64,000 nt of DNA from the NCBI RefSeq assembly GCF_004341845.1, contig NZ_SLVB01000012.1, positions 62,001 to 126,000 of the forward strand, given 5' to 3'. This document shows, piece after piece, positions 26,781 through 35,670 of the stretch (the first letter of the stretch is position 1; the number at the start of each line of letters is the position of its first letter). The notes below the pieces were generated by a model that searched no databases, was not told where the DNA came from, and saw only the letters and a program-made list of their open reading frames with translations. Source of the stretch: Novosphingobium sp. PhB165 (GTDB lineage Bacteria > Pseudomonadota > Alphaproteobacteria > Sphingomonadales > Sphingomonadaceae). The position numbers and the translations under genes were made by a program.

Positions 26781-27287
26781 TCAAGCAGCCACTGGCACTT
26801 CGCCGCAGGCGATGACGCGCAGCGCACCGTCTTCGGCGATTTCCTCGGTAATCATCGACGTCACCCGGCTCACCGTTTCCGCAATGAACCAGCGGCCCTG
26901 ATGTCGGCGGTAGACATCCTCATATTCCACCGCGAGGCGGGTGATGCGCTGGGCGCTCATCAGGATGGTGCGGAAATTGAGCGACCAGACCCCGCGCGCC
27001 TCATCCGGCCCCACAAGGTCGATCTCCCAGTTGGTGGCGTGGTGAATGTCATGCACGCCGGGCTGGCAGGCCATCTGGCTGAACACCTCTACGAAGGCAT
27101 CGCGGTCCGCAAATTCGGGGAATCCTTCGTAAGCGATGCGCGCGCCGGTCGGCAGGAAGCAGTCTCGCACCACTTCCGGCTCCTTGAGATCGCAGGCGCG
27201 CAGGTAACGGGCCTTGAGCGCACGGATCGCCTCCTTATCCTCCAGCACGGCAAGGCGCGCGGCCAGATCCGCCAACTCGATCATCAT
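26781..27287 (-). CDS. SnoaL-like / NTF2-fold protein
   Basis: A 168-residue NTF2-fold protein (RLAVLEDKEAIRALKARYLRA at the start, then HDIHHATNWEI and a WFIAETVSRVTS strand). The His pair in the middle strand could be in the pocket. ATG 27287 has GGGAGA six bases upstream; longer in-frame starts do not. It sits between two SDR genes of the monooxygenase operon. Confidence 0.74.
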   Translation of the reverse strand: MMIELADLAARLAVLEDKEAIRALKARYLRACDLKEPEVVRDCFLPTGARIAYEGFPEFADRDAFVEVFSQMACQPGVHDIHHATNWEIDLVGPDEARGVWSLNFRTILMSAQRITRLAVEYEDVYRRHQGRWFIAETVSRVTSMITEEIAEDGALRVIACGEVPVAA

Positions 27288-27356
27288 CGTAAATCTCCCA
27301 TCCATTGTTCGCAACTCACTCGGCAGCGGCGTAATCAAGCCGTTTCTTCGCGAAAA

Positions 27357-28211
27357 TCAGCCTTCAACGATCTCACGCGCAATGTCCGGCATGAAGGGCG
27401 GGGTCTCGTTCTGGAAGAAGGCCATGCGGCCTTCCAGCACTTGCCGGCTCATCTCGGGCTGGCTGTGGACCCAGAATTTGTTCTCCGCGATCTGTTCCAG
27501 GAACAGGCCGCAGCCTTCGTCCAGATCCATGCCGCAAGCGCTCATCATCTCGGCCATCTTGCGGCGGTGACTGGCGGCGGCTTCAGGCTCACCGGCGCCG
27601 GCGTCGGCATTAAAGATGTTGGTCTTGAGCATGCCGGGAATGATCGAGGAGACGTGGATCGGCGCCTCTTTCAGCTGCATCTCCAGATAGAGGCACTCGC
27701 TGAAGGCCTGCACCGCATGCTTGGTGACGATATAGGCGGTTTGCGCCGGCATGACCGAGAAGCCGCCGATCGAGGACAAGTTGGCGATCCATGCCTCCTT
27801 GCCGCTCTCCAACATACGCGGCACGAAGGCGCGCACGCCATGGATCACGCCGTGGATGTTGATGTCCAGCGTCGCCTCCCAGCGGGCGACAGGGATCTCC
27901 CAGGTGAAGCCTACCGTCTCTATCCCCGCGTTGTTGACGAGCAGGCGCACGTCGCCATGCGTGGCGAAGACGTGATCGGCCAGCCGATCGAGTTCCTCGG
28001 GTCTGGAAACGTCTACCCGGACCGCCTCGGCTGCACCGCCGGCGGACTGGATGGCATCGACCGTCGCCTGCGCGGCGGCCTGATTGATGTCGGCAACTAC
28101 CACGGTCATACCCAGCGCGCCTGCGCGCCGGGCAAGACCCGCGCCGATGCCCGATCCAGCCCCGGTGATGACGGCCACGCCGCCTGCGAAAACTTCGGCG
28201 TCACGCGCCAT
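27357..28211 (-). CDS. Short-chain dehydrogenase/reductase (SDR)
   Basis: A 284-residue SDR with TGAGSGIG, NNAG, catalytic YIVTK and a C-terminal helical extension of about 40 residues instead of the usual DGG end. This form is typical of the group that includes retinol/steroid-type SDRs with membrane or hydrophobic substrates. GGGAGAG precedes ATG 28211. It lies between the monooxygenase and the SnoaL gene. Confidence 0.85.
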   Translation of the reverse strand: MARDAEVFAGGVAVITGAGSGIGAGLARRAGALGMTVVVADINQAAAQATVDAIQSAGGAAEAVRVDVSRPEELDRLADHVFATHGDVRLLVNNAGIETVGFTWEIPVARWEATLDINIHGVIHGVRAFVPRMLESGKEAWIANLSSIGGFSVMPAQTAYIVTKHAVQAFSECLYLEMQLKEAPIHVSSIIPGMLKTNIFNADAGAGEPEAAASHRRKMAEMMSACGMDLDEGCGLFLEQIAENKFWVHSQPEMSRQVLEGRMAFFQNETPPFMPDIAREIVEG

Positions 28212-28321
28212 GCAAACTCTCCCTCATGCCCCGTTGTCGTGCGGGAAGAAACGTCGCCCTCAACAGGCGAGTCGCCGCCGCCAGATTGAACGGGCGACGG
28301 CATCCCTACTTCCCGACCGAA

Positions 28322-29860
28322 TTAAGCCGGGGCTTCTTCCTCAAGCTGCCCTGACCGGGCCGCATCGGCCTGCACCGACGATGCGTCGGAAAGCCCGTAA
28401 TCCGCGAAGATCGGCGTGCGCATGGCGTCGGCAAAGGCGTCGTAGCTCCACGGCCAACTGGCCGGAACGCCTTCTGCATCCAGATACCAGCTGGTGCAGC
28501 CCGACCCGAAGATCGTCTTCTTCGCCGCGTCGATCCGCCGTTCTTCATAATCCGCATGCGCAGCCGCAGTCGGCGCGATCTGCCGCACTTCGCCCGTGCG
28601 CAACCGGTCCAGCAATTGCTCCACGTAGTCCCACTGCCGTTCGGCAATGTCGATCAGCGAGAAGTTGCCGACCGGCCCCGTCGGCCCATTGAGCAGGAAC
28701 AGGTTGGGGAAGTGCGGCACGCTGAGCGCGTAGTAGGCAGTCGGCCGCTTGGCCCATGCCTCATCCAGCGAACGGCCGCCCTCTCCCGTCACCGTTGCCG
28801 GGCGGATGAAGCGATCGGCATGGAAGCCGGTGGCGAGGATCAGCGTGTCGAGCGGGTGGAACGTGCCATCCTGCATGCGCACGCCTTCCGGCTCCACTCG
28901 CGCAATGCGCCCGGTCTCCACGAAGACGGACGGGTTCTGCACTTCCTCATAGAAGCACCACGAATAGATCAGCCGCTTGCAGGCCGCGCGGTAATCGGGG
29001 CGCAGCTTCTCGCGCAGCTGCGGATCGCGGATCGAGTTCTCCAGATTGACGCGGCAGATCTCCTCGATCTCCGCCATTTCCGGGCCGTCGATATCGGTGA
29101 TGCCATCGGTGAAGCGGCGGATCGCGCCGATATAGTCCTCGTGATAGCGGATCGCGTCCATCAGCGCGGGATCGGCGCGGAAGGCGGCGCGGTCCTCGTC
29201 GCTATAGGGGAACTGCGGCACCGGCATGATCCATTGCGGAGAGCGCTGGAAATGCACCAGCCTCTCCACCCGCTTGTTGATCGCGGTCAGGATCTGCACG
29301 CCGGTCGATCCGCAGCCGATCAGGCCTACGCGGGCGCCGTCGATCGGGGCATCGTCATCCCAGCGGGCGGTGTGGAAGGCATGCCCGGCAAAGCTCTCCA
29401 GCCCCTCGATGGGGGGCGTCTTGGGGTGGTGCAGCACGCCGGAGGCAGCGATCACCACGTCGAAGCGGTGGCTTTCGCCATTGGCCAGCGTCACCGTCCA
29501 TTCGGCGGCGGCCTCATCCCACACCAGCCCGGCGACTTCGCAGCCGAAGCGGATGGAGCGGCGCACATCGTACTTGTCCGCCACCATCTCGAAATAGGCC
29601 TGAATCTCGGGGCCTGCGGCGTAATAGGCCTTCCATTCCGGATAAGGCTCGAACGCGTACGTATAGGCATGGGCAGGCACGTCGCAGGTGAGGCCCGGAT
29701 AGCGGTTTTCACGCCAGGTGCCGCCCAGCTTGTCGGCCTTTTCGAAAAGGGTGAACTCCTCTCCGTTCTGCCGCAGCTTCACCCCGGCGAGCAGCCCCGC
29801 CATGCCTGCGCCGACGATCGCGTACCGCAACTTGCGCGTCGTCTGCTTGTCCTGTGCCAT
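28322..29860 (-). CDS. Baeyer-Villiger-type flavin monooxygenase
   Basis: A 512-residue FAD/NADPH monooxygenase. GAGMAG (residues 17-22), GGTWRENRYPGLTCD, the Baeyer-Villiger fingerprint FAGHAFHTARW (157-167, form FxGxxxHxxxW) and the NADPH motif GCGSTG (182-187) are all present. It would insert oxygen next to a ketone, giving an ester or lactone; a ring ketone or side-chain ketone of the cluster substrate is plausible. GAGAGGA precedes ATG 29860. The HSL esterase at 25022 is a good partner for the product. Confidence 0.9.
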   Translation of the reverse strand: MAQDKQTTRKLRYAIVGAGMAGLLAGVKLRQNGEEFTLFEKADKLGGTWRENRYPGLTCDVPAHAYTYAFEPYPEWKAYYAAGPEIQAYFEMVADKYDVRRSIRFGCEVAGLVWDEAAAEWTVTLANGESHRFDVVIAASGVLHHPKTPPIEGLESFAGHAFHTARWDDDAPIDGARVGLIGCGSTGVQILTAINKRVERLVHFQRSPQWIMPVPQFPYSDEDRAAFRADPALMDAIRYHEDYIGAIRRFTDGITDIDGPEMAEIEEICRVNLENSIRDPQLREKLRPDYRAACKRLIYSWCFYEEVQNPSVFVETGRIARVEPEGVRMQDGTFHPLDTLILATGFHADRFIRPATVTGEGGRSLDEAWAKRPTAYYALSVPHFPNLFLLNGPTGPVGNFSLIDIAERQWDYVEQLLDRLRTGEVRQIAPTAAAHADYEERRIDAAKKTIFGSGCTSWYLDAEGVPASWPWSYDAFADAMRTPIFADYGLSDASSVQADAARSGQLEEEAPA

Positions 29861-29940
29861 AGTCTTCCTCTCTCCATTCGGTGGCCGGTCCCGCCAGTGG
29901 TCAGCGTGCAGGAAACCGGCCGATATTCGGTTCTACGATT

Positions 29941-30711
29941 TCAATTCAGCAGTGCGCCGCCGTTGACGTGGACGACTTGGCCATTGATCCAGCGCCCGTC
30001 TTCGGACAGCAGCATGGCCGCCACCCCGGCAATATCCTCCGCCCTGCCCAGCCGCGTCGAACGGGTCTGCGCCAGACAAAGATCGGCCCATGCGGGGGGC
30101 ACCTGCCCGCCCGCGATCATCTCCGGCGTCATCACGAAACCGGGGGCCACGCAGTTGGCCGTAACCCCCTGCTTCCCCCAGCGCGAGGCGACATGCCGCA
30201 TCAGTGCATTGAGCCCGCTTTTGGACGCGGCATAGCTGGGCCGTTCCGGGTCCCCGCTGTCGCCGGCGGCGGAGCTTGTGTAGACGATCGCCCCGCCGCC
30301 TGACGACAACAGATGCGGCAGCACGGCGCGCGTGCACAGCAGATGGCCGCGCAAATTCACCGCGATGGTCCGGTCGAACACCGCAAGATCCAGCGCCAGC
30401 GCATCGCTGTCCGCAAAGATGGCGCGCAAATCGGCGGCGTTGACGTGCGCACCGTCCAGCCCGCCCAGCCGGTCCGCCGCTGCGGCTATCGCGGCATTGA
30501 CGGATGCCTCGTCCACAATGTCCACCGCCAGCGCGAAAGCCTCATGCCCCTTGGCAACCATGCGCGTGGCGACTGCCTGCGCCGCAGGAAGATTGATATC
30601 CAGAACGGCGACACGCGCGCCTTCGGCGCAGAGGCGCTCCACGGTCGCGGCACCGATGCCGGTGCCCGCGCCGATCACCACAAGCCTCTTGCCTGCGAGC
30701 CGATCCGCCAT
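29941..30711 (-). CDS. Short-chain dehydrogenase/reductase (SDR)
   Basis: A 256-residue SDR with IGAGTGIG, VNAADL in place of NNAG, and catalytic YAASK, ending VNGGALLN. ATG 30711 is chosen for its distance to GGAG; the extension to 30759 has no ribosome site. It is the first gene of the - strand monooxygenase operon. Upstream is an intergenic region with TTGCGCAA. Confidence 0.86.
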   Translation of the reverse strand: MADRLAGKRLVVIGAGTGIGAATVERLCAEGARVAVLDINLPAAQAVATRMVAKGHEAFALAVDIVDEASVNAAIAAAADRLGGLDGAHVNAADLRAIFADSDALALDLAVFDRTIAVNLRGHLLCTRAVLPHLLSSGGGAIVYTSSAAGDSGDPERPSYAASKSGLNALMRHVASRWGKQGVTANCVAPGFVMTPEMIAGGQVPPAWADLCLAQTRSTRLGRAEDIAGVAAMLLSEDGRWINGQVVHVNGGALLN

Positions 30712-30787
30712 CATCTCTCCGTCTGGTTCATCGCCCCCGGTTCCATCGCTACGACGCATATCGCCAAGCCGTGAACCAAGTTTGCCT

Positions 30788-30824
30788 TGATTATCGTAAA
30801 ATCATCGCCAATAATTTGCGCAAT
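30788..30824. promoter_or_regulatory. Divergent operator-like region
   Basis: TTTGCGCAAT (30815-30824) contains the perfect palindrome TTGCGCAA, and TCGTAAAATC lies just to the left. The 252-base region between the divergent SDR and OYE genes also has TACGACGCATA near 30750. It resembles the window-wide half-site. Confidence 0.4.
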
Positions 30825-30963
30825 GACAAGCCAAAAGGCGATGGGAGAGGCAAAATGCGATATTGCACGGGGTTACGGCCCTGCCAATCGCCGGTCTGCC
30901 GCTTTTCCGCCGCCCTGACGCCACTATCCAGCCGCGCCCCCGGGGAATGAGAGAGCCAGCCGC

Positions 30964-33108
30964 ATGACATCCAATACCTATCCGCACCTGCTTTCCCCGC
31001 TTCGGATCGGCGCGATGGAGATTCGCAACCGCATCGCCGTCACCGCCATGGGGGTGAGTCTTTCCGAAGACGACGGCACCGTGGGCGAACGGCTGATCGC
31101 TTATCATGAGGAACAGGCGCGCGGCGGCGCCGGCCTCATCATCTCCGGCGTGGCGGGCGTGGCCTGGCCGGTCGGCGCGGTGTCGATGGGCCAGACAGCG
31201 ATTTCGGAAGACCGCTTCATTCCCGGCCTGCGCCAGTTGACGGACCGCGTCCACGCGCACGGCGCGAAGATCGCCGCGCAGCTTCACCACGGCGGCCTCG
31301 TCGCCAATTACAGCCACGCGCGCTGGGGCCATCCGCTCTGGGCACCCGCCTATCCCAAGCCGCCGAAGGGCAATTTCACTGAATACTTCCTGATGGAGGA
31401 ACTGGCGCCGCTGGCCGGGATGACGCCGCCGGCGGTCAAGCCGCTGGAACAGGCGGACATCGACCTTGCCGTCTTCCAGTTCGCCGCCGGTGCCCGCCGC
31501 GCGAAAGAGGCCGGCTTCGACGGTGTGGAGATCCACGCCGGGCACGGCTATCTGCTGTCCTCCTTCATCTCGCCCTATACCAACACCCGCACGGACGCTT
31601 ACGGCGGCCCGCTGGAAAACCGCGCGCGGCTGGCGCTGGACGTGCTTAAGGCAGTCCGCGCCGAAGTGGGGCCGGATTTCCCGGTGTGGATCAAGATCGA
31701 TTCGCGCGATGTGGGCAAGCCGGGCGGCATCACCATCGACCTCGCCCGCGATCTGGCGAAGCTGGTGGAGGCGGCCGGGGCGGACGCGATCACCGTCACC
31801 GCCTATCACGATACCGATCAGGGCAAGCTCCATTCGGAATCGCACACGCCGCAGACGCCCGGCTGGAACCTGGAATCCGTGGCCGCCATTCGCGAGGTAG
31901 TATCGGTTCCGGTGCTCGGTTCGGGCCGGGTCGGGCCCGATGTGGCGGACCGGGCGATCGGGCGCGGCGAGCTGGACGTCGTCGCCATGGGCCGCAAGCT
32001 GCTGGCCGACCCACACCTGCCGCGCAAGCTGACCGAAGGCGCGCCGGACACCGTGCGCCCCTGCATCTATTGCTACACCTGCATCAGCGCGATCTACATG
32101 GGCGAAGCGGTGCGCTGCGCAGTCAATCCCGCATTGGGGCGCGAGTATCAGGGCGAGCCGGAGGCCGGGTCGCCGCGCCCCATCGCGGTGGTCGGCGGCG
32201 GCCCCGGCGGCATGGAATCGGCGCGCCGGCTGGCGGCGCTGGGCCACAAGGTGACGCTGATCGAAAAGTCGGACCGGCTGGGCGGCACGCTGCGCTTCGC
32301 CAGCCTGGCCTATGAACCCAACGAACGCATTCTCGACTGGCTGCGCCGGGAAGTACGCGAGGCGGGTGTGGATGTGCGGCTCTCGACGGTGGCCACCCCC
32401 GAACTGCTCCGCGACCTCGGCGTCGAGGACGTGATCGTCGCCACCGGCGCGGTGCGCGGGATGCCGCCGATCCCCGGCGGCGATCTGCCGCACGTGTTCT
32501 CCGGCGACGACATGCGCCGGATGATGCTGGGCGAAAGTTCGGACGAATTGAAGCGCAAGACCGGGCTGTTCACCCGCCTCGCTACCAAAGTCGGCGCGGC
32601 GACGGGGGCCACCGCCAATCTTTCGCTGGTGCGCAAGGCCACGCATACCTGGATGCCGTTGGGGGACCGCGTGGTCATCGTCGGCGGCGAACTGGTCGGG
32701 CTAGAACTGGCCGAATTCCTCAGCGAGCGCGGCCGCACGGTTCATGTGATCGAGGAAGGCCCCCGGCTGGGGCGCGGATTGATGCTGGTGCGCCGGATGC
32801 GCATCCTGACCGAACTGGCAGAGCATGGCGTGGGCCTGCACGGCGGCGCCAGCGACATCGCCATCGGTGCGGACACGGTGACTTTCACCGACAATGAGGG
32901 GCAGGTGCGGAGCGTGGCGGCGGACAACGTGATCGTCGCGCGCGGGGCGGAAGGCGACCTGTCGCTGGCGCAGGCGATCGAGGCGGCGGGCTTCAACGTC
33001 CATGTCGTGGGCGATGCCAACGGCGTCGGCTACATCGAGGGGGCGATGCGTGGCGCGGCCGAGGCGGTGCGGGAAATCGCCGCGGCCCGCCATCCGCAAC
33101 CGGCCTGA
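30964..33108 (+). CDS. OYE-type oxidoreductase with C-terminal FAD domain (dienoyl-CoA reductase-like)
   Basis: A 714-residue multidomain enzyme. The N-terminal half is a TIM barrel binding FMN (GHGYLLSSFISPYTNTR, and GLxAxQLHHGG-like strand). A Cys cluster CIYCYTCISA...RCAVNP (about residues 366-387, C-x2-C-x2-C-x11-C) can hold a 4Fe-4S centre. The second half has GGGPGGMESAR for FAD and VGGELVGLELAEF for NAD(P). Such enzymes reduce C=C bonds of enoyl-CoAs, enones or bile-acid ring ketones (BaiCD/BaiH-like). It stands alone behind an operator-like region. Confidence 0.86.
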   Translation: MTSNTYPHLLSPLRIGAMEIRNRIAVTAMGVSLSEDDGTVGERLIAYHEEQARGGAGLIISGVAGVAWPVGAVSMGQTAISEDRFIPGLRQLTDRVHAHGAKIAAQLHHGGLVANYSHARWGHPLWAPAYPKPPKGNFTEYFLMEELAPLAGMTPPAVKPLEQADIDLAVFQFAAGARRAKEAGFDGVEIHAGHGYLLSSFISPYTNTRTDAYGGPLENRARLALDVLKAVRAEVGPDFPVWIKIDSRDVGKPGGITIDLARDLAKLVEAAGADAITVTAYHDTDQGKLHSESHTPQTPGWNLESVAAIREVVSVPVLGSGRVGPDVADRAIGRGELDVVAMGRKLLADPHLPRKLTEGAPDTVRPCIYCYTCISAIYMGEAVRCAVNPALGREYQGEPEAGSPRPIAVVGGGPGGMESARRLAALGHKVTLIEKSDRLGGTLRFASLAYEPNERILDWLRREVREAGVDVRLSTVATPELLRDLGVEDVIVATGAVRGMPPIPGGDLPHVFSGDDMRRMMLGESSDELKRKTGLFTRLATKVGAATGATANLSLVRKATHTWMPLGDRVVIVGGELVGLELAEFLSERGRTVHVIEEGPRLGRGLMLVRRMRILTELAEHGVGLHGGASDIAIGADTVTFTDNEGQVRSVAADNVIVARGAEGDLSLAQAIEAAGFNVHVVGDANGVGYIEGAMRGAAEAVREIAAARHPQPA

Positions 33109-33159
33109 GGCCGGGCACACGCGATCAAGGGAAAAGGGGGCGAACGATGGAAACGGCCG

Positions 33160-33196
33160 ATTTACGCCGCGTAGATGCACAATCTGAATTCTACGC
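33160..33196. promoter_or_regulatory. Putative autoregulatory operator of Lrp pair
   Basis: GCGTAGA (33169-33175) and TCTACGC (33190-33196) are perfect inverted arms 14 bases apart, with an overlapping TTTACGC at 33161. It lies about 160 bases before the first Lrp gene, in a 247-base region without a gene. Similarity to the TTACGCAAA site is partial. Confidence 0.45.
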
Positions 33197-33355
33197 ATAC
33201 ACACCATCGTCGCACCAAGTAAGCGGCTTTGGCGCTTCGGTTTTCGGCCTTGCCGCGCGTTTCCAGCAGTCACTATGAGGTTGACGAGCAAGCGCTCCAT
33301 GCGCAAACCGGCCGCTCGTTCCACGCTCCGTTCGGGAAGCAGGTTGCCGGAAGAC

Positions 33356-33832
33356 ATGACGCAAACGTTCCAGTTCGATGCGACCGACGCCAAGATCGTC
33401 GAGTTGCTGCGCCTCAACGGCCGCGCCAACAACCAGCAGATTGCCGAGACGCTGGGGCTGACCGCCACCACCGTTTCCACCCGCATCAAGCGGCTGGAAG
33501 ATGCCAACCAGCTGCGCGTCGTCGCCGTTTCGGACTTCTCCGCCCACGGCTACAACGTGCTGCTCAAAATCGCGGTGGAAGTGGACGGCCGCCCAGTAAA
33601 CGACGTGGCGCAAGATCTGGCCGCGCTGCCCGAAGTCTTCGCCGTGCATCTGGTCACCGGCCGGTACGACATCGACATGCTGGTGGCGCTGCAGGGGTTC
33701 GAGGATCTGTCCGGCTTCCTGCTCGACGATCTGTCCACCGTGCGCGGCATCCGCTCGCTGACGCCCGCCGTGGTCGTCGATATCATCAAGTACCAGTTCG
33801 ACGTCGCGCCGATCGAAGCAAGGGATCGCTGA
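33356..33832 (+). CDS. Lrp/AsnC-family regulator, type A
   Basis: A 158-residue regulator with an N-terminal HTH (DAKIVELLRLNGRANNQQIAE, then TTVSTRIKRLE) and a C-terminal RAM/ACT-like effector domain that retains the loop HLVTGRYDIDML, the counterpart of the Lrp ligand-binding turn. ATG 33356 follows GGAAG. It is directly upstream of a second, different Lrp gene (3-base gap) and is paralogous to the gene at 51750-52217, sharing LRVVAVSDF and LVTGRY. Confidence 0.9.
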   Translation: MTQTFQFDATDAKIVELLRLNGRANNQQIAETLGLTATTVSTRIKRLEDANQLRVVAVSDFSAHGYNVLLKIAVEVDGRPVNDVAQDLAALPEVFAVHLVTGRYDIDMLVALQGFEDLSGFLLDDLSTVRGIRSLTPAVVVDIIKYQFDVAPIEARDR

Positions 33833-33835
33833 ACA

Positions 33836-34324
33836 ATGTCCTCCCCCGTGCTCGACGCACTCGACCACCAGCTGATCGACCTGCTTGCGCGTGACGCGCG
33901 CGTTTCCAACCGCAAGATCGCGGCGGAACTGGGCGTTACCGAAGGCACCGTGCGCGGCCGTATCAAGCGGCTGCAGCAGGACGGCCTGATCGCCTTTACC
34001 GCGATCACCGGCTTCGAAATGGGCAAGAAATCGCGCCTGGCCTTCATCAACGTGCAGGCCGACGTGCACCGCGTGCGCGAGGTTGCGGAAGCGATCGGCG
34101 CACTGCCGGAAATCAATGCCGTGCTGGTGACGATGGGCCAGTTCAACATCGCCGCGCTCTGTCTGTTCGACGAGTTGGAGATGCTGCAACACATCGCCTC
34201 TGAGCTCGTGCTGATGATCGACGGCGTGCACCATGTCGAAACCTCGATCGCAGTCAGCACCGTGAAGTACGAGGCGCGCATGGCCAAGATCACCCCGCCG
34301 GACCACATTGCCGACGAGGATTGA
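33836..34324 (+). CDS. Lrp/AsnC-family regulator, type B
   Basis: A 162-residue Lrp-type protein with HTH (HQLIDLLARDARVSNRKIAAE, then GTVRGRIKRLQQDGLIAFTA) and an effector domain whose loop reads TMGQFNIAALCLF instead of the usual LVTG, so it may bind another ligand or none. It ends in HHVETSIAVSTVKYE. It is coupled to the type A gene and paralogous to 51277-51753, sharing RLQQDGLIAFTA and VETSIAV. A heteromeric A/B regulator is inferred. Confidence 0.9.
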   Translation: MSSPVLDALDHQLIDLLARDARVSNRKIAAELGVTEGTVRGRIKRLQQDGLIAFTAITGFEMGKKSRLAFINVQADVHRVREVAEAIGALPEINAVLVTMGQFNIAALCLFDELEMLQHIASELVLMIDGVHHVETSIAVSTVKYEARMAKITPPDHIADED

Positions 34325-34370
34325 GCGCCAGATTTCGCGAATTGATCGGATGGAGCCCATTCTGGTTTGC

Positions 34371-34464
34371 ATTTGCGTAATTTAATATATATACGATGAC
34401 GCAAATCTAAAACGTCATCGTTGAGTCGCACGCGCTTGCGTAGCTCCCGGTGACTTACGGGAGC
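34371..34464 (+). promoter_or_regulatory. Compound operator and ribosome-site hairpin before flavin reductase
   Basis: ATTTGCGT (34371-34378) and ACGCAAAT (34399-34406) are perfect arms 20 bases apart around an AT-rich stretch. Overlapping this, CGATGACG (34394-34401) faces CGTCATCG (34413-34420). Then GCTCCCG (34443-34449) pairs with CGGGAGC (34458-34464), a 7-base stem that includes the GGGAG ribosome site of ATG 34471. Transcriptional control by the Lrp pair just upstream and translational control by the hairpin are inferred. Confidence 0.55.
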
Positions 34465-34470
34465 AGGCAC

Positions 34471-35004
34471 ATGAACGATGCCAAGGCGGCACTGAACCGC
34501 ACCCTGGAACAACCCACGCTGGATGCCCGGCTGAAGCACGTGCTGCGTCACCTTCCAGCACCCGTCGGCGTGGTCACAAGCTTCGATCCGGAGACCGGCG
34601 ATCCGGTGGGCCTTGCAATGTCGGCAATCATGCCCGTCTCGCTGGAGCCGTGCTCGATGGCGATCGCGGTCAACCGTTCGGGCTCCAGCCACGACGCATT
34701 GGTGCGCAGCGGCGAATTCTGCATCAACCTGCTGGATAGCGCGCGGCAAGGTCACATGGAGCCTTTCGCCCGGCCGGAAGCGCGCGCGCTGCGCTTCACC
34801 CAGCCCGAATGGCAGCGCCGGGGCCGGGTCTGGTTCATCGAGGGCGCCCCCGCCAACATCTTCTGCCACATCCGCGAGCGTGTGGCCTACGGCACGCATG
34901 ATCTGCTGATCGGCGATGTCGACGAACTCGTCTCCACCGGGGGCGAGGACATCCTGGGCTGGGCCAATGGCTGCCTTGGCCGCCTGTCCCCGCTCGCCGC
35001 CTGA
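34471..35004 (+). CDS. Flavin reductase-like FMN-binding protein
   Basis: A 177-residue protein of the flavin reductase (split-barrel) family: APVGVVTSFDPETGDPVGLAMSAIMPVSLEP, then SGEFCINLL. It reduces FMN/FAD with NAD(P)H for a partner monooxygenase, or is itself an FMN enzyme. No two-component monooxygenase is adjacent, so the partner is unknown. ATG 34471 has GGGAG upstream, inside a predicted hairpin. It heads the operon running to the MFS gene. Confidence 0.85.
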   Translation: MNDAKAALNRTLEQPTLDARLKHVLRHLPAPVGVVTSFDPETGDPVGLAMSAIMPVSLEPCSMAIAVNRSGSSHDALVRSGEFCINLLDSARQGHMEPFARPEARALRFTQPEWQRRGRVWFIEGAPANIFCHIRERVAYGTHDLLIGDVDELVSTGGEDILGWANGCLGRLSPLAA

Positions 35005-35029
35005 ACTCACTCTTTTTCAAGAGATCGCA

Positions 35030-35662
35030 ATGCCTGGAAACGACGCCTTGCTGGCGCGGATAGACCGCCTTGAATCGCTGGACGCCATCCGCCAGCTTCC
35101 CGCCAAGTACGCCCTCGCGCTCGACATGCGTGACAGCGATGCGTGGGTGAACCTGTTTCCCGCAGACGTGAAAGTCGGCGGCGGCCAGTCTGGTCGCAAA
35201 GCCCTGCGCGACTGGTTCGACGAGACGCATTCGCGCCAGTTCACCGGCACCTCGCACCACATCGGCGGCCATGTGATCGACTTCGACGATGCCGACAATG
35301 CGCAGGGCGTCGTCTATTCCAAGAACGAGCATGAGGCCGGCGGCGACTGGGTGGTCATGCAGATGATGTATTTCGACCGGTACGAACGGATCGACGGCCG
35401 CTGGTTTTTCCGCCGCCGCCTGCCGCTCTACTGGTACGCCAGCGACCTGAACCGCCCGCCGATCGGTGAGCGCAAGATGCGCTGGCCGGGTGAGCCCCCC
35501 TACGAAGGCAGCTTCCACGACCTGTTCCCAAGCTGGAAAACCTACTGGAATCGCCATGGCATGGCGCACGACGGCCCGGTAGACGCGCCCGCGCCGCTGG
35601 AAAAATTCATCGAAACGATGCGGCGCGGTGCCCCGCTGCCCCGTCCGCGTGTGCGTAGCTGA
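35030..35662 (+). CDS. SnoaL-like / NTF2-fold protein
   Basis: A 210-residue NTF2-fold protein (RLESLDAIRQLPAKYALALDM, then TSHHIGGHVIDFDD and a RWFFRRRLPLYWYASD strand) with a longer C-terminal tail of about 50 residues. The HH pair and the Asp of the central strand could line the pocket. ATG 35030 follows AAGAGA. It is 25 bases behind the flavin reductase and 8 before the OYE gene. Confidence 0.76.
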   Translation: MPGNDALLARIDRLESLDAIRQLPAKYALALDMRDSDAWVNLFPADVKVGGGQSGRKALRDWFDETHSRQFTGTSHHIGGHVIDFDDADNAQGVVYSKNEHEAGGDWVVMQMMYFDRYERIDGRWFFRRRLPLYWYASDLNRPPIGERKMRWPGEPPYEGSFHDLFPSWKTYWNRHGMAHDGPVDAPAPLEKFIETMRRGAPLPRPRVRS

Positions 35663-35670
35663 GGGGCGCC

